A stretch of DNA of 64,000 bases, from NCBI GenBank assembly GCA_017307375.1, contig JAFKFH010000008.1, forward strand, positions 124,001 to 188,000, in the 5' to 3' direction. A program made the translations under genes and the position numbers. How positions within the stretch are numbered: the stretch's first letter is position 1; the number at the start of each line of letters is the position of its first letter. This stretch comes from Alphaproteobacteria bacterium. GTDB lineage: Bacteria > Pseudomonadota > Alphaproteobacteria > Ferrovibrionales > Ferrovibrionaceae. Under the pieces are notes generated by a model, which saw nothing but the letters and a program-made list of their open reading frames with translations, made no database searches and was not told the DNA's origin. Positions 8,537 to 21,007 of the stretch are shown here, one piece after another.

Positions 8537-9852
8537 CTACCCGATCAGCTGCGGCAGCCAGGTGGCGATCCCCGGGATCCAGAACACCGCCGCCAGCAGC
8601 AGCAGGCTCATCACCACATAGGGCGTCACCGCCATGAAGATGTGACTCATCGTCACCGACGGCGGTGCCACCCCGCGCATGGTCATCAGCAGCAGGCCAT
8701 GCGGCGGCAACAGCAGCCCCAGTTGCATGCAGATCAGGAAGAGGACGCCGAACCAGACGAGGTCGATGCCCAGCGCGGTGACGATCGGCATGAAGATCGG
8801 CAGCGTGATCATCATCATCGAAATCTGATCGACGAAGATGCCGAGGAAGATCAGCACCAGCATCATCAGCGCGACGATCGCGCCCGTCGACAAGCCCTGG
8901 CCGGTGATCGCCGAAACCAGGCCCGACGACGCACCCGAGAACGACAGGATCTGGGCGAACGTGGTGGCGCCGAGGATGATGAATAGGATCATGCCGGAAA
9001 TCCCGGCCGTTCCCTTCAGCGCCTTCAGGACCGCATCGACCGTCAGGGCCCGATAGGCCAGGGCCAGCAGCATCGTGGCGAAGGCGCCCAGCGCGGCGCA
9101 CTCGGTCGGCGTCGCCACGCCACCGGCCAGCGCGCCGACGACAACGCCGAAGATCGACAGGGTCGGCAGCACATAGGCGAAGAACGGCTGCCAGCGCGCC
9201 CAGCCGCGATGGCCGTCATCGGCCGGATCCTCCGGCGCCAGCTGCGGGCTGATCTTGACCCGCAAGGTGATCCACACGACGAAGGCGATCGACAGGATGA
9301 TGCCGGGCATGACCCCGCCGATCAGCAGCTTGGAGATCGAGATGCCGGACAGCGAGCCGAGCAGCACGGTCAGCGCAGACGGCGGGATCAGCATGTCGAC
9401 GGCACCGATCGCCATGATCGGTCCGGTGGCGATGGTCGGGTGATAGCCGCGCGCCAGCATCACCGGCAGCATCAGCGCGCCGAGCATCGCGGTGGTGGCG
9501 ATGGTCGAACCCGAGATCGCCGAGAAGACGGTGCCGGCGACGACGGCGACGACGGCAAGCCGACCGGGCACCCGGCGGATCAGCCGCTCGATGCCGTCGA
9601 TCACCTTCAGCGCCAGGCCGGTATGGAACAGGACTTCCCCCATCAGCACGAACAACGGGATCGGGGTCAGCGAAAAGGCCGTGACCGACGACACCGACGA
9701 GCGCGCGAGTTGCACCAGCCCGGGCTCGCCGCCCATGTAGAGCAGCGCGCCGACGATATTGATGGCGATGAAGGTCAGGGCCACCGGCATGCCGATGAAC
9801 AGCAGCACCGTCGACCCGCCCAGCATCAGCCAGGCCGCGACCTGCCAGCTCA

Positions 9853-9853
<1 letters not shown>
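8537..9853 (-). CDS. dctM: TRAP transporter large permease (DctM)
   Basis: The large membrane subunit of a TRAP transporter, 438 residues with about 12 membrane segments, as is usual for the family. Recognisable stretches are FALTPIPLFVLMGEVLF-like residues 60-76 (here FSLTPIPLFVLMGEVLF), the GSTIATTAMLG turn, and IPPSALTVLLGSLSGIS. ATG 9853 shares one base with the stop of the small subunit; a GTG at 9856 is the alternative. Last gene of the iorA-iorB-dctPQM cluster. It uses a sodium or proton gradient, not ATP. Confidence 0.92.
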
Positions 9854-12830
<2,977 letters not shown>

Positions 12831-12834
<4 letters not shown>

Positions 12835-14975
12835 GCCGCGATCCCCGCAAGGCGCCGCTCGATGCGATCCTGCAGCCAGCCGATCAACGCCGCCCCGACC
12901 CGTGCCTTGAACCGATCCCAGCGCGTCGGATTGTTGACGATCTCGGCCCGATAGAACGAGGGGCAGAGGACGGCGGCATGCGCAACCTCGCCGCACAGCC
13001 CGCAGCCGACGCAGGAATCGACAACCGAGGCGATGGGGTCGCGGCGGAGCGGATCGGGATTGGGCTTGATGGTCAGCGACGGACAACCGGACAGGCGGAT
13101 GCAGGAATGATCGCCGGTGCAGGTATCCGGATCGATGCCGAAGCGTTCGCGGACGACGCGCTGTCCGTCGCCGATCGCCTTGCGGATCTGCGGCTTGATG
13201 CGGCGTTGGCGGTTGAGCTGGCATTCCGACTGGGCGACGATGACCTTCGGCCCCTTCTCGGGCGTGGTCAGCGCCTCGCGCAGCGTATCGCGCATCCTGG
13301 CCAGGTCATAGGTATTGGTGACTTTGCGCACCCACTTGACGCCGACGCCCCGCACCGCCTGCTCGATCGAATTGAAGGTCGAGCGGATCGGATTCTGCGC
13401 CCGCGACGACAGCACGTCCTGCCCGCCGGTCGCCGCGGAGTAGCCGTTGTCGATCACCACCAGCACGTTGTCGCTGCGGTTGAAGACCGCATTGCCGACA
13501 CCCGAGGTCAGCCCGTTATGCCAGAAGCCGCCGTCGCCCATGATGGCGATGGTGCGTTTCTGCGTCTCGGCCGTGTTGAAGGCGGAAGCCCCGGCCCAGC
13601 CCAGGCCATAGCCCATCGTCGTCGCGCCGATATTGAACGGCGGCAGGATCGAGAACAGGTGGCAGCCGATGTCGCAGCTGACGTGATGGGGGCCCAGCTC
13701 GCGCTCGACCAGTTTCATCGCGGTGAAGATCGGCCGTTCGGGACAGCCGGTGCAGAACGAGGGCGGTCGGGGACGGACCTCGGCCGCGGCAACCGCCACG
13801 GCCGTCGCCGGCGTCGCCACCGGCTGGTTGTGGCTCGCCACCAGCTGGGGGGCGTAGCGCTCGACGAAGGCGGTGACGCCCTTGAGCAGGATGGCGCCGG
13901 TATATTCGCCGGCCATGACCAACAGGTCCTTGCCGTGCACCCTGGTCTGCAGGTCCGCCTTGCGCAGGGTCGTGTGGATCGCCTGCTCGATGAAATCGGG
14001 CTGGCCCTCCTCGACCAGCAGGACGGCCCGCTTGTCGGCGCAGAAGGCGATCACCTCGTCGTCGACCAGCGGATAGGTGACGTTCAGCACATAGAGCGGG
14101 ATCTGCGTATTGCCGAAGGCATCGGCCAGGCCCAAGAGCTCGAGCGACCGCAGCACGCCGTTATACATTCCGCCCTGCAGCACGATGCCGAAATCGCGTG
14201 CATCGCCGGCAAAGATCTCGTTCAGGCCACGCTCGCGAATGAACTGCACCGCGGCGGGCCAGCGGCGGGCGATCTTCTCCTGCTCATGCAGATAGCTTGC
14301 CGGCGGCAGTACGATGCGGTTGACGTCGCGCACCGGTCGCTCGATCGCATCCTTCAGCGTGAAGTCGGGCCGCTTGTTCGCCTTGGTGGTGAACCGGCCA
14401 TGGACATGGCAGGCGCGGATGCGCAGTTCCAGCATGACCGGGGTGTTCGACGCCTCGGACAGCTCGAACCCCAGCTCGACCGCTTGCACGATCGACGGCA
14501 GGTTGGGTCGGGGATCCAGCAGCCAGACCTGGGATTTCATCGCGAAGGCGTGCGAGCGCTCCTGCATGATCGAGGAGCCTTCGCCATAGTCCTCGCCGAC
14601 GATCAGCAGCGCCCCACCGGTGACGCCGCCCGAGGCAAGATTGGCCAGCGCGTCGGAGGCGACGTTGGTGCCGACCGTCGACTTGAAGGTCACGGCGCCG
14701 CGCAGCGGGTAGTTGACCGACGCGGCAAGCGTCGCCGCCGCCGTCGCCTCGGACGCCGAATGCTCGAAATGGACGCCCAGCTCCGCCAGGATGTCGTTGG
14801 CGTCGGTCAGCACGTCCATCAGGTGCGAGATCGGCGCGCCCTGGTAGCCTGCGACATAGGACACGCCGGATTGCAGCAGCGCCTTGGTGACGGCGAGGAT
14901 ACCCTCGCCGCGAAACTCCTCGCCTTCGCCCAGGCGCAGTTTCTTGACCTCTTCCGCAAACGATCGTTCGGCCAC
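12831..14975 (-). CDS. iorA: Indolepyruvate ferredoxin oxidoreductase, alpha subunit
   Basis: A thiamine-diphosphate iron-sulfur enzyme of 714 residues. The N-terminal half is the pyrimidine-binding domain (GYQGAPISHLMD and SEATAAATLAASV). The middle carries the diphosphate-binding GDGGFWHNG with a downstream NGYSAATGGQ. Two cysteine sets for [4Fe-4S] clusters follow at the C-terminus (CTGDHSCIRLSGCPSL and CVGCGLCGEVAHAAVLCP). The GTG at 14975 is chosen because AAGGAA lies 9 bases upstream and homologues begin near here. It needs ferredoxin as electron acceptor; none is encoded nearby. It is first in the five-gene minus-strand cluster. Confidence 0.9.
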
Positions 14976-15087
14976 CGCTGGATTCCTTGGAAAAAGGGTC
15001 TGGCAGATTGTGGCGGACCGCGCTCCCCCTCCGGCCCCCAAAGGTCTTGATTGTCGTTGGCACAAGACTATGGGGCGTCATAACATC

Positions 15088-15115
15088 TGCCCAATGGATT
15101 TTTATTATGCCCAAT
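15088..15115. promoter_or_regulatory. Direct repeat in the iorA/LysR divergent promoter region
   Basis: TGCCCAAT occurs twice, at 15088-15095 and 15108-15115, exactly 20 bases apart (two helical turns). The repeats lie in the short AT-rich part of the divergent gap directly ahead of the LysR gene. This spacing fits side-by-side binding of a regulator, most simply the LysR protein encoded here. Confidence 0.45.
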
Positions 15116-15128
15116 ATCGGTTTGATGA

Positions 15129-16064
15129 ATGTCGATGAACTTCCGCCAACTGGACCTCAATCTGTTGCGGGTGCTGGCCGCGCTCTACCGCCACCGGTCG
15201 GTCACCGAGGCGGGCAAGGCCCTGTCGCTGTCGCAGCCGGCGACGAGCAACGCGCTGGCCCGGCTGCGACAGTTCTTCGACGACGAGCTGTTTCTGCGCA
15301 CGCCCGGCGGGCTGCTGCCCACGCGCCTGTGCGAAAGGGTCGCGCCGGCCGTGACCGGCCAGTTGCAGGTTCTCGAAAGCACAATGACCGGCCACGAGGA
15401 TTTCGACGATCCCCAGCGCAGCGAAATGCACTGGCGGCTGTCGCTGTCCGATCTCGGCGAGATGATGTTCCTGCCGCCGCTGGCCGCCGCCCTTCGTGCC
15501 CAGGCGCCGCATGCGCGCCTATCCAATATTTCGGTGGCGGCTGCCGACGTCGCGGCCGGGCTGGATGCCCGCGAGATCGATTGCGCGGTCGGCATCCTGC
15601 AGCCGCGCCAGCGCGACATCCGCACGCAGGTTCTGTTCCGCGAGCACTACGTGGCGATCACCTCGCCGCACTGGCTGCCCGCATCGGGCCGGGCCGGGCG
15701 ACGGCTGACGGCGGCGCAACTGGCCGAAGCCTCGCTGGTGGTGGCGTCGCCGACGGCGACGTTTCATTCGAGCGTCGAACAGATGCTCGTGCGGCAGAAA
15801 CTGGACCATCGCATCGTGCTGCGCGCCCGCCATTTCGGCGCGCTGCCCGAACTTGCCCTGACCAGCGATCTCGTCGCCATCGTTCCGGACATGTATGCCC
15901 GCAACCTGCGCCGGCAGTTCGATTTCCGGCTATGGGAATTGCCGCAGGCGCCGTTCTACGAGGTCCGCCTGGTCTGGCATGCCTCGACCACGAACGATCC
16001 GGCGCAGCGGTGGATGCGCGCGCTGATCCACCAGTTGTTCGCGCGGACTACCCAGGCGACGTGA
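15129..16064 (+). CDS. LysR-family transcriptional regulator
   Basis: A regulator of 311 residues of normal LysR length. The N-terminal winged helix-turn-helix is clear (LDLNLLRVLAALYRHRSVTEA, then LSLSQPATSNALARLR and FDDELFLRTPGG). It is NodD/NahR-like, with its effector domain from about residue 95. It is transcribed divergently from iorAB-dctPQM, the usual arrangement for a LysR activator and its target. ATG 15129 is used, with ATG 15135 equally possible; neither has a clear ribosome-binding site. Confidence 0.88.
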   Translation: MSMNFRQLDLNLLRVLAALYRHRSVTEAGKALSLSQPATSNALARLRQFFDDELFLRTPGGLLPTRLCERVAPAVTGQLQVLESTMTGHEDFDDPQRSEMHWRLSLSDLGEMMFLPPLAAALRAQAPHARLSNISVAAADVAAGLDAREIDCAVGILQPRQRDIRTQVLFREHYVAITSPHWLPASGRAGRRLTAAQLAEASLVVASPTATFHSSVEQMLVRQKLDHRIVLRARHFGALPELALTSDLVAIVPDMYARNLRRQFDFRLWELPQAPFYEVRLVWHASTTNDPAQRWMRALIHQLFARTTQAT

Positions 16065-16086
16065 TCCGAAGCCGGGCGGATGGAAC

Positions 16087-16112
16087 GGGGCGCACCGCAA
16101 TCGGTGCGCCCC
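16087..16112. terminator. Bidirectional terminator hairpin
   Basis: A perfect 11-bp stem, GGGGCGCACCG (16087-16097) with CGGTGCGCCCC (16102-16112), around the loop CAAT. It sits between the converging LysR and alpha/beta hydrolase genes. No strong T-run is present on either strand. Confidence 0.6.
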
Positions 16113-16119
16113 GCCGGCA

Positions 16120-17094
16120 TCATGACTTGATGAAGGCGAGGAGGTCCTTGTTGATCTCCTCGGGGTGGGTCGAGGCCATGCCGTGCGGCAGGCCCGGATA
16201 GGTCTTGAGCGTGCCCTTCTTCAGCAGCTTGACCGAGAGCAGGGCGCTGTCGGCGATCGGGACGATCTGGTCATCCTCGCCGTGCATCACCAGCGTCGGC
16301 ACGTCGATCTTCTTCAAGTCCTCGGTGAAGTCGGTTTCCGAGAACGCCTTGATGCAGTCGTAATGGGCCTTGGCGCCGCCCGTCATGCCCTGGCGCCACC
16401 AATTGTCGATCAGGCCCTGGCTGACCTTGGCGCTCGGGCGGTTGAAGCCGTAGAACGGGCCGGCCGGAATGTCGCGGAAGAACTGGGCGCGATTGGCGAC
16501 CAGCGCCGCGCGGAACCCGTCGAACACCTCGATCGGCAGGCCGCCCGGATTCTTGTCGGTCTTCAGCATGATCGGCGGGACCGCACCGATCAGCACGGCC
16601 TTGGCGACACGGCCGCCGGCACCGTAGCGGGCAACGTAGCGGGCGACTTCGCCGCCGCCGGTCGAATGGCCGATATGGACCGCGTTGCGCAGGTCGAGAT
16701 GCGCGGTGACGGCCGCGACGTCGGCGGCATAGGTGTCCATCTCGTTGCCGGTGGCCGTCTGGCTGGACCGGCCATGGCCACGGCGGTCATGGGCGATGAC
16801 GCGGTAGCCCTGGTTCAGGAAGAACATCATCTGGGCGTCCCAGTCGTCGGCCGACAGCGGCCAGCCGTGATGGAAGACGATCGGCTGACCCGAGCCCCAG
16901 TCCTTGTAGTAGATGCGCGTGCCGTCCTTGACGGTCACATAACCCTCGCCGGGGCCGGCTTTCTGGTTGCCCTTGGCCGGGGTGGCGGCCTCGGCGCTGG
17001 ACTCGACGAGATGCAGGGACGCGGCCGCGGCGGCAACGCCCACCCCGGCTGACATCAGGCTGCGACGCGACGCGACTGAATTGGACTGGTTCAT
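16120..17094 (-). CDS. Tat-exported alpha/beta hydrolase (non-heme haloperoxidase/arylesterase type)
   Basis: An alpha/beta hydrolase of 324 residues. The N-terminus carries a twin-arginine type signal ([10 protein letters not shown] followed by an Ala-rich stretch, cut near residue 37). The core has the oxyanion segment [11 protein letters not shown], the nucleophile elbow GHSTGGG (Ser144), the acid in HGEDDQIVP and the histidine in LPHGM. The GHSTGGGE form is typical of the cofactor-free haloperoxidase/arylesterase group. Upstream and divergent is an OhrR-like MarR gene, so induction by organic peroxides or a related oxidant is plausible. Acts in the periplasm. Confidence 0.87.
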   Translation of the reverse strand: MNQSNSVASRRSLMSAGVGVAAAAASLHLVESSAEAATPAKGNQKAGPGEGYVTVKDGTRIYYKDWGSGQPIVFHHGWPLSADDWDAQMMFFLNQGYRVIAHDRRGHGRSSQTATGNEMDTYAADVAAVTAHLDLRNAVHIGHSTGGGEVARYVARYGAGGRVAKAVLIGAVPPIMLKTDKNPGGLPIEVFDGFRAALVANRAQFFRDIPAGPFYGFNRPSAKVSQGLIDNWWRQGMTGGAKAHYDCIKAFSETDFTEDLKKIDVPTLVMHGEDDQIVPIADSALLSVKLLKKGTLKTYPGLPHGMASTHPEEINKDLLAFIKS

Positions 17095-17122
17095 GGCGAT
17101 GCCTTTCCGCTTTTTTTAACAT

Positions 17123-17147
17123 TATCGCAATATTCATTATTGCGATA
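17123..17147. promoter_or_regulatory. Inverted repeat operator upstream of the exported hydrolase
   Basis: TATCGCAATA (17123-17132) and TATTGCGATA (17138-17147) form a perfect 10-bp inverted repeat with a 5-base spacer. It lies 29-53 bases before the hydrolase ATG, where a repressor would cover the promoter. The neighbouring MarR protein is the obvious candidate to bind it. Confidence 0.65.
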
Positions 17148-17192
17148 TATGTTTTCATAGACCGAAAGTCGGTTGGTGTCCAGGACGATCTT

Positions 17193-17224
17193 TATCGCGA
17201 TACCGATATCCGTGTTAATAACAC
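17193..17224. promoter_or_regulatory. Two further palindromes in the hydrolase/MarR gap
   Basis: TATCGCGATA (17193-17202) is a perfect 10-bp palindrome built from the same TATCGC half-site as the operator at 17123-17147. GTGTTAATAACAC (17212-17224) is a second perfect dyad closer to the MarR gene. They may give autoregulation of the MarR gene. Confidence 0.5.
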
Positions 17225-17258
17225 CAACATATAACCGCGTGCCTGGAGAAGCGTCCAA

Positions 17259-17693
17259 ATGCCCCTACCCCTCGACCAGCAGATCTGCTTCACGCTGTAC
17301 GCAACGTCGATGGCGATCAACCGCACCTACAAGCCGTTGCTGGACGAGATGGGCATCACCTATCCGCAATATCTGGTGCTGTGCGTGCTGGGGGAGGAAG
17401 GCGGGGCGACGGTCGGCGGCATCGCCGCGCGCCTTGCCCTGGAATCGAGCACCGTCACCCCACCGGTCAAGCGCCTTGAGCAGGCCGGATTGGTGAAACG
17501 CAAGCGCAACAAGACCGACGAGCGTCAGGTGCTGGTTCAGCTGACCGCTGCCGGACGGCAGTTGCTGGAACGGGCGAGCTGCCTGACGGAAACGCTCACC
17601 AAGCGATCCGGCATGACCGATGCCGACATAGAAGGCCTCAATGCACGGATCCAGGCGCTGCGCGCCGCCTTGGTCGAGCCTCGCGGCGACTAG
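17259..17693 (+). CDS. MarR-family regulator, OhrR-like organic peroxide sensor
   Basis: A MarR protein of 144 residues with the features of OhrR: an N-terminal redox cysteine in [12 protein letters not shown] (Cys10) followed by [21 protein letters not shown]. The winged helix has [22 protein letters not shown] and the wing [11 protein letters not shown]. The classic target, ohr, is absent; the divergent exported hydrolase takes its place. Its stop codon overlaps that of the converging aldo/keto reductase within CTAG. Confidence 0.85.
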   Translation: MPLPLDQQICFTLYATSMAINRTYKPLLDEMGITYPQYLVLCVLGEEGGATVGGIAARLALESSTVTPPVKRLEQAGLVKRKRNKTDERQVLVQLTAAGRQLLERASCLTETLTKRSGMTDADIEGLNARIQALRAALVEPRGD

Positions 17694-18523
17694 AGCATCT
17701 CGAGCGGACGGCGCTTTGCCGGCGGTGCGAACATCCGGTCGATCTCGGCCAGTTCGTCCGCGGACAGCGCAAGTGCCGCGGCGGCGCGGTTTTCCGCAAC
17801 ATGCACGGCCGTGCCAGCCTTCGGAATGGCGATCACGTCCCGAGCCCGCATCACCCAGGCCAGCGTCAGCTGCGCCACCGTGACGCCACGCGCCGCAGCA
17901 AGGCGGCGCAACCCTGCATGACCGAGCAGCCGGCCCTGCTCGACCGGCGAATAGGCCATGACCGGCACGCCGCGTTGCCGGCAGTAAGGCAGCAGGTCGA
18001 ACTCGATGCCCCGGCGCGCCGGATTGTAGAGCACCTGGTTGGTGGCGGGGCGTGCCCCGAGTTCCGCCATGTCGTCGACATCGAGGTTGGAGACACCCCA
18101 ACGCCGGATCTTCCCCGCCGCGATCAGGACCTCGAAACCGGCAACCGTCTCGGCCAGCGGATGTCGGCCGCGCCAATGCAGCAGATAGAGGTCGAGGCAT
18201 TCGGTCCCGAGACGCCTGAGGCTACGTTCGCAGGCGGCAATCGTGCCGGCGCGCGAGGCATTTTCGGGCAGAACCTTCGATACGAGGAAAACTTGCTCCC
18301 GGCGACCGGAAATCGCCTCGCCGACCAGCGTCTCGGCGGCGCCGTCGCCATACATTTCGGCGGTATCGATCAGCGTGAGCCCGAGATCGATGCCGGCCTG
18401 CAGCGCGCCGATCTCGTCGCGGCGCCGGGCCGGCGTCTCGGCCATCATCCAAGTACCCTGGCCCAGCGCGGGCACCTTGGTGCCGTCGGGCAGCGAGACG
18501 GTGGGGATCGGTCGGTCGGACAT
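17690..18523 (-). CDS. Aldo/keto reductase
   Basis: A cytoplasmic NADPH-dependent reductase of 277 residues with the TIM-barrel signature of the family. The catalytic tyrosine lies in [12 protein letters not shown], the lysine in VSKVLPE and the histidine in LLHWRG. The cofactor-binding C-terminal motif [13 protein letters not shown] is present. ATG 18523 is preferred (MSDRP start typical of YeaE/DkgA-like proteins); ATG 18532 adds three residues. Substrate unknown; likely a broad-range aldehyde reductase. Confidence 0.88.
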   Translation of the reverse strand: MSDRPIPTVSLPDGTKVPALGQGTWMMAETPARRRDEIGALQAGIDLGLTLIDTAEMYGDGAAETLVGEAISGRREQVFLVSKVLPENASRAGTIAACERSLRRLGTECLDLYLLHWRGRHPLAETVAGFEVLIAAGKIRRWGVSNLDVDDMAELGARPATNQVLYNPARRGIEFDLLPYCRQRGVPVMAYSPVEQGRLLGHAGLRRLAAARGVTVAQLTLAWVMRARDVIAIPKAGTAVHVAENRAAAALALSADELAEIDRMFAPPAKRRPLEML

Positions 18524-18600
18524 GCACAACATTATGATGCAGGCGGGATTAAGCGGCCAGGGTCAGCCGTATACCTCCCAGAACGTCATTCGGGAGCTTG

Positions 18601-19152
18601 ATGATGGATAACCAGGACCGCCAGGTCATCGATGGGCTGTTCGCGCGGCTGAACCAGGCCGAACGCGAGGCCGGCCCGCGCGATCCCCAGGCCGAGACGC
18701 TGATCGGCCAGCATCTGATGCGGCAGCCGAACGCCCCGTATTTCATGGCCCAGACGCTGGTCATGCAGGACTATGCGCTGCAGTCTGCCCAGGCCCGCAT
18801 CGACGAACTGGAAGCCAGGGCGGCACGCCCGGCCGGCGGCGGCTTCCTCTCCAGCCTGTTCGGCGGCGGCAACCCTGCGCCGCGCCCGCAACGCCCGGGC
18901 ATGCCGCCCCAGCAGTCGAGCCTGGCACCGCCGCTGCAGCATCCGCCCCAGCGCGGCGGCTTCCTGGCCGGCGCCGCCCAGACCGCGATGGGCGTGGCCG
19001 GCGGCCTGCTGATCGGCAACATGATCGCCGGCATGTTCACCGGCGGTGCCGCCGAGGCTGCCCCGGCCGAGGCCCCGCCCGAGGATGTCGGCGGCGGTGA
19101 CGACGGCGCCGGCATGTTCGACGGCTTCTTCGGTGCCGACGAGGAACTCTGA
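18601..19152 (+). CDS. DUF2076-family protein
   Basis: A protein of 183 residues belonging to the DUF2076 family of unknown function. The N-terminal ~75 residues are an acidic helical domain (DRQVIDGLFARLNQAE, then NAPYFMAQTLVMQDYAL). A Pro/Gly/Gln-rich low-complexity middle follows, then a Gly/Ala hydrophobic segment near residues 118-145 that could enter a membrane, and a very acidic C-terminus. ATG 18601 follows GGGAG by 5 bases. It is followed after 5 bases by a small zinc-ribbon gene. Confidence 0.8.
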   Translation: MMDNQDRQVIDGLFARLNQAEREAGPRDPQAETLIGQHLMRQPNAPYFMAQTLVMQDYALQSAQARIDELEARAARPAGGGFLSSLFGGGNPAPRPQRPGMPPQQSSLAPPLQHPPQRGGFLAGAAQTAMGVAGGLLIGNMIAGMFTGGAAEAAPAEAPPEDVGGGDDGAGMFDGFFGADEEL

Positions 19153-19157
19153 CGGCG

Positions 19158-19337
19158 ATGACGACCCAGGTAGACGAGATGTTTGCGCGGATCTTCGGAT
19201 CCGCGCCGTCTCGCACGCCGGCCGCCGCGGCGACGGCCCGCTCGTCCTCCATGCCCCGTAGCCGGCGCTGCACCGGCTGCGGCCTGGAGCAGCCGGCGAT
19301 CGTACCCGAGTGCCTGCAATGCGGACGGCCCGCCTGA
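19158..19337 (+). CDS. Small zinc-ribbon protein, 59 residues
   Basis: An open frame of 59 codons begins 5 bases after the DUF2076 gene, with a short Thr-Gln start (MTTQVDEMFARIFG), an Ala/Ser-rich linker and a C-terminal knuckle pair CTGCG and CLQCGRP. CxxC repeated at that spacing is a classic zinc ribbon. The stop at 19335-19337 is followed by a promoter-length gap. Spacing and cysteine pattern support a real gene translated with DUF2076, although no function is known. Confidence 0.6.
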   Translation: MTTQVDEMFARIFGSAPSRTPAAAATARSSSMPRSRRCTGCGLEQPAIVPECLQCGRPA

Positions 19338-19406
19338 AACTACGCCTTCCCTGATGCGGGGCCCGATCTAGAATGGCGCCCGTCATTCTGGAGGGTCGCG
19401 AGTCAC

Positions 19407-20948
19407 ATGAACGGTGCCGAGAGTCTTGTTCGTACGCTGCTGCAGGCCGGCGTCGATACCTGCTTTGCCAATCCTGGCACCAGCGAGATGCATTTCGTCG
19501 CGGCCCTCGATCAGGTACCCGGCATGCGTTGCGTGCTCGGGCTGCACGAGACTGTCGTCACCGGCATGGCCGACGGCTATTACCGACTGGCCCGCAAACC
19601 GGCGGCAACGCTGCTGCATTGCGGGCCAGGCCTGGCCAACGGACTGGCCAATCTGCATAACGCGCGCCGGGCCAGGTCGGGCATCGTCAACATCGTCGGC
19701 GACCAGGCGACCTATCATCGTCCGCACGACGCGCCGCTGACCGCCGATACCGACGGGCTCGCCCGCGCCGTCTCGGCCTGGGTCCGCACCTCGACCAAGG
19801 CGGCCGATGTCGGCCGCGATGCCGCCGCCGCCGTGCAGGCCGCCCGGACGATGCCGGGCCAGATCGCCACGCTGATCCTGCCCTCGGATGCATCGTGGGA
19901 CCAGGGTGGAGTGCCGGCCGATGCGCTGCCGGTGCCGCCTCCGCCGCCGGTCGATCCGGCGGCCGTGCAGAATGCCGCGCGGATCCTGCGCGACAAGGCC
20001 AATGTCCTGCTGCTGCTCGCCGATGACGGGGTGCAGGCCCGCGGGCAGGAAATGGCCTGGCGCGTCGCCGCCAAGACCGGGGCTGGGCTGATGGCCGACT
20101 ATGTCAACGGCCATCTGGCTCGCGGCCGCGGTCGCCTGCAGATCGAGAAGGTGCCCTACGTCATGGACGTGGCGATCACGGCACTGGAAAACTACGATCA
20201 CATCATTCTGGTCAATGCCAAACCCCCGGTCGGCTTCTTCGCCTATCCGGGCAAGCCGTCGATCCAGTATCGATCGGATGCACAGCTCCATGTCCTGTCG
20301 CGTGTCGGCCAGGATGCGGTGGCCGCGCTGGCCGCGCTGGCCGACGAGATCGGCGCAACCCAGGCAACCATTCCCGATCCCGGCCCGCGGCCGGTGGCCC
20401 CGGGCGGGGCCGTCACCCCGGAAGGGCTGGCCCAGACCGTAGCGGCGCTGATGCCGGAGAATGCGATCGTTTCGGACGAAAGCGTCTCCTTCGGCCGTGG
20501 TTTCTATCGCTTCACCCACGCCGCCCCCGCCCATGACTGGCTGCACCTGACCGGCGGCGCGATCGGCGACGGCCTGCCGGTGGCGACCGGGGCCGCGATC
20601 GGCTCGGGCGGCCAGCGCCGCGTCATCAGCCTGCAGGCCGACGGATCGGCGATGTATTCGCTGCAATCGCTGTGGACCCAGGCACGGGAAAACCTGCCCA
20701 ACACCACGATCATCCTGTCGAACCGGAAGTACCAGATCCTGATCGGCGAATATGCCAATGTCGGCGCCACGCCCGGCCCGACGGCGATGAGCATGCTGGA
20801 TCTCGGCCGCCCCGACCTGTCCTGGGTCAAGCTGGCCGAAGGCATGGGCGTCGAGGCGGCGCGCGCGACGACACTGGAGGAATGCGGCGCGCTGATGTCG
20901 GCAAGCTTCCGCCGCGCCGGCCCGTTCGTCATCGAGCTGATGATCTGA
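19407..20948 (+). CDS. Thiamine-diphosphate enzyme, acetolactate synthase / benzoylformate decarboxylase-like
   Basis: A ThDP enzyme of 513 residues. The activating glutamate lies in LHETVVTGMADGY (Glu49), and the N-terminal FANPGTSEMHFVAAL matches this group. The ThDP-magnesium motif appears as QADGSAMYSLQSLW, with Asp then Asn (IILSNRKYQIL) about 30 residues later. It is annotated in many genomes as an acetolactate synthase large subunit, but no regulatory subunit gene is near, so a 2-oxo acid decarboxylase role is as likely. It converges on the aldehyde dehydrogenase gene, which would suit a decarboxylase-dehydrogenase pair. Confidence 0.82.
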   Translation: MNGAESLVRTLLQAGVDTCFANPGTSEMHFVAALDQVPGMRCVLGLHETVVTGMADGYYRLARKPAATLLHCGPGLANGLANLHNARRARSGIVNIVGDQATYHRPHDAPLTADTDGLARAVSAWVRTSTKAADVGRDAAAAVQAARTMPGQIATLILPSDASWDQGGVPADALPVPPPPPVDPAAVQNAARILRDKANVLLLLADDGVQARGQEMAWRVAAKTGAGLMADYVNGHLARGRGRLQIEKVPYVMDVAITALENYDHIILVNAKPPVGFFAYPGKPSIQYRSDAQLHVLSRVGQDAVAALAALADEIGATQATIPDPGPRPVAPGGAVTPEGLAQTVAALMPENAIVSDESVSFGRGFYRFTHAAPAHDWLHLTGGAIGDGLPVATGAAIGSGGQRRVISLQADGSAMYSLQSLWTQARENLPNTTIILSNRKYQILIGEYANVGATPGPTAMSMLDLGRPDLSWVKLAEGMGVEAARATTLEECGALMSASFRRAGPFVIELMI

Positions 20949-20983
20949 GCGCGGCGATGGCGATCCTTCACGAGGCCTGCGCG

Positions 20984-21007
20984 GCGCGGCGCTGATCAGC
21001 GCCGCGC
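20984..21007. terminator. Perfect 24-bp palindrome at a convergent gene end
   Basis: GCGCGGCGC, TGATCA and GCGCCGCGC join into a perfect 24-bp palindrome. It includes the last codons and the TGA stop of the aldehyde dehydrogenase gene. Placed between two converging genes, it probably stops transcription from both sides, though there is no U-tract. Confidence 0.55.
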
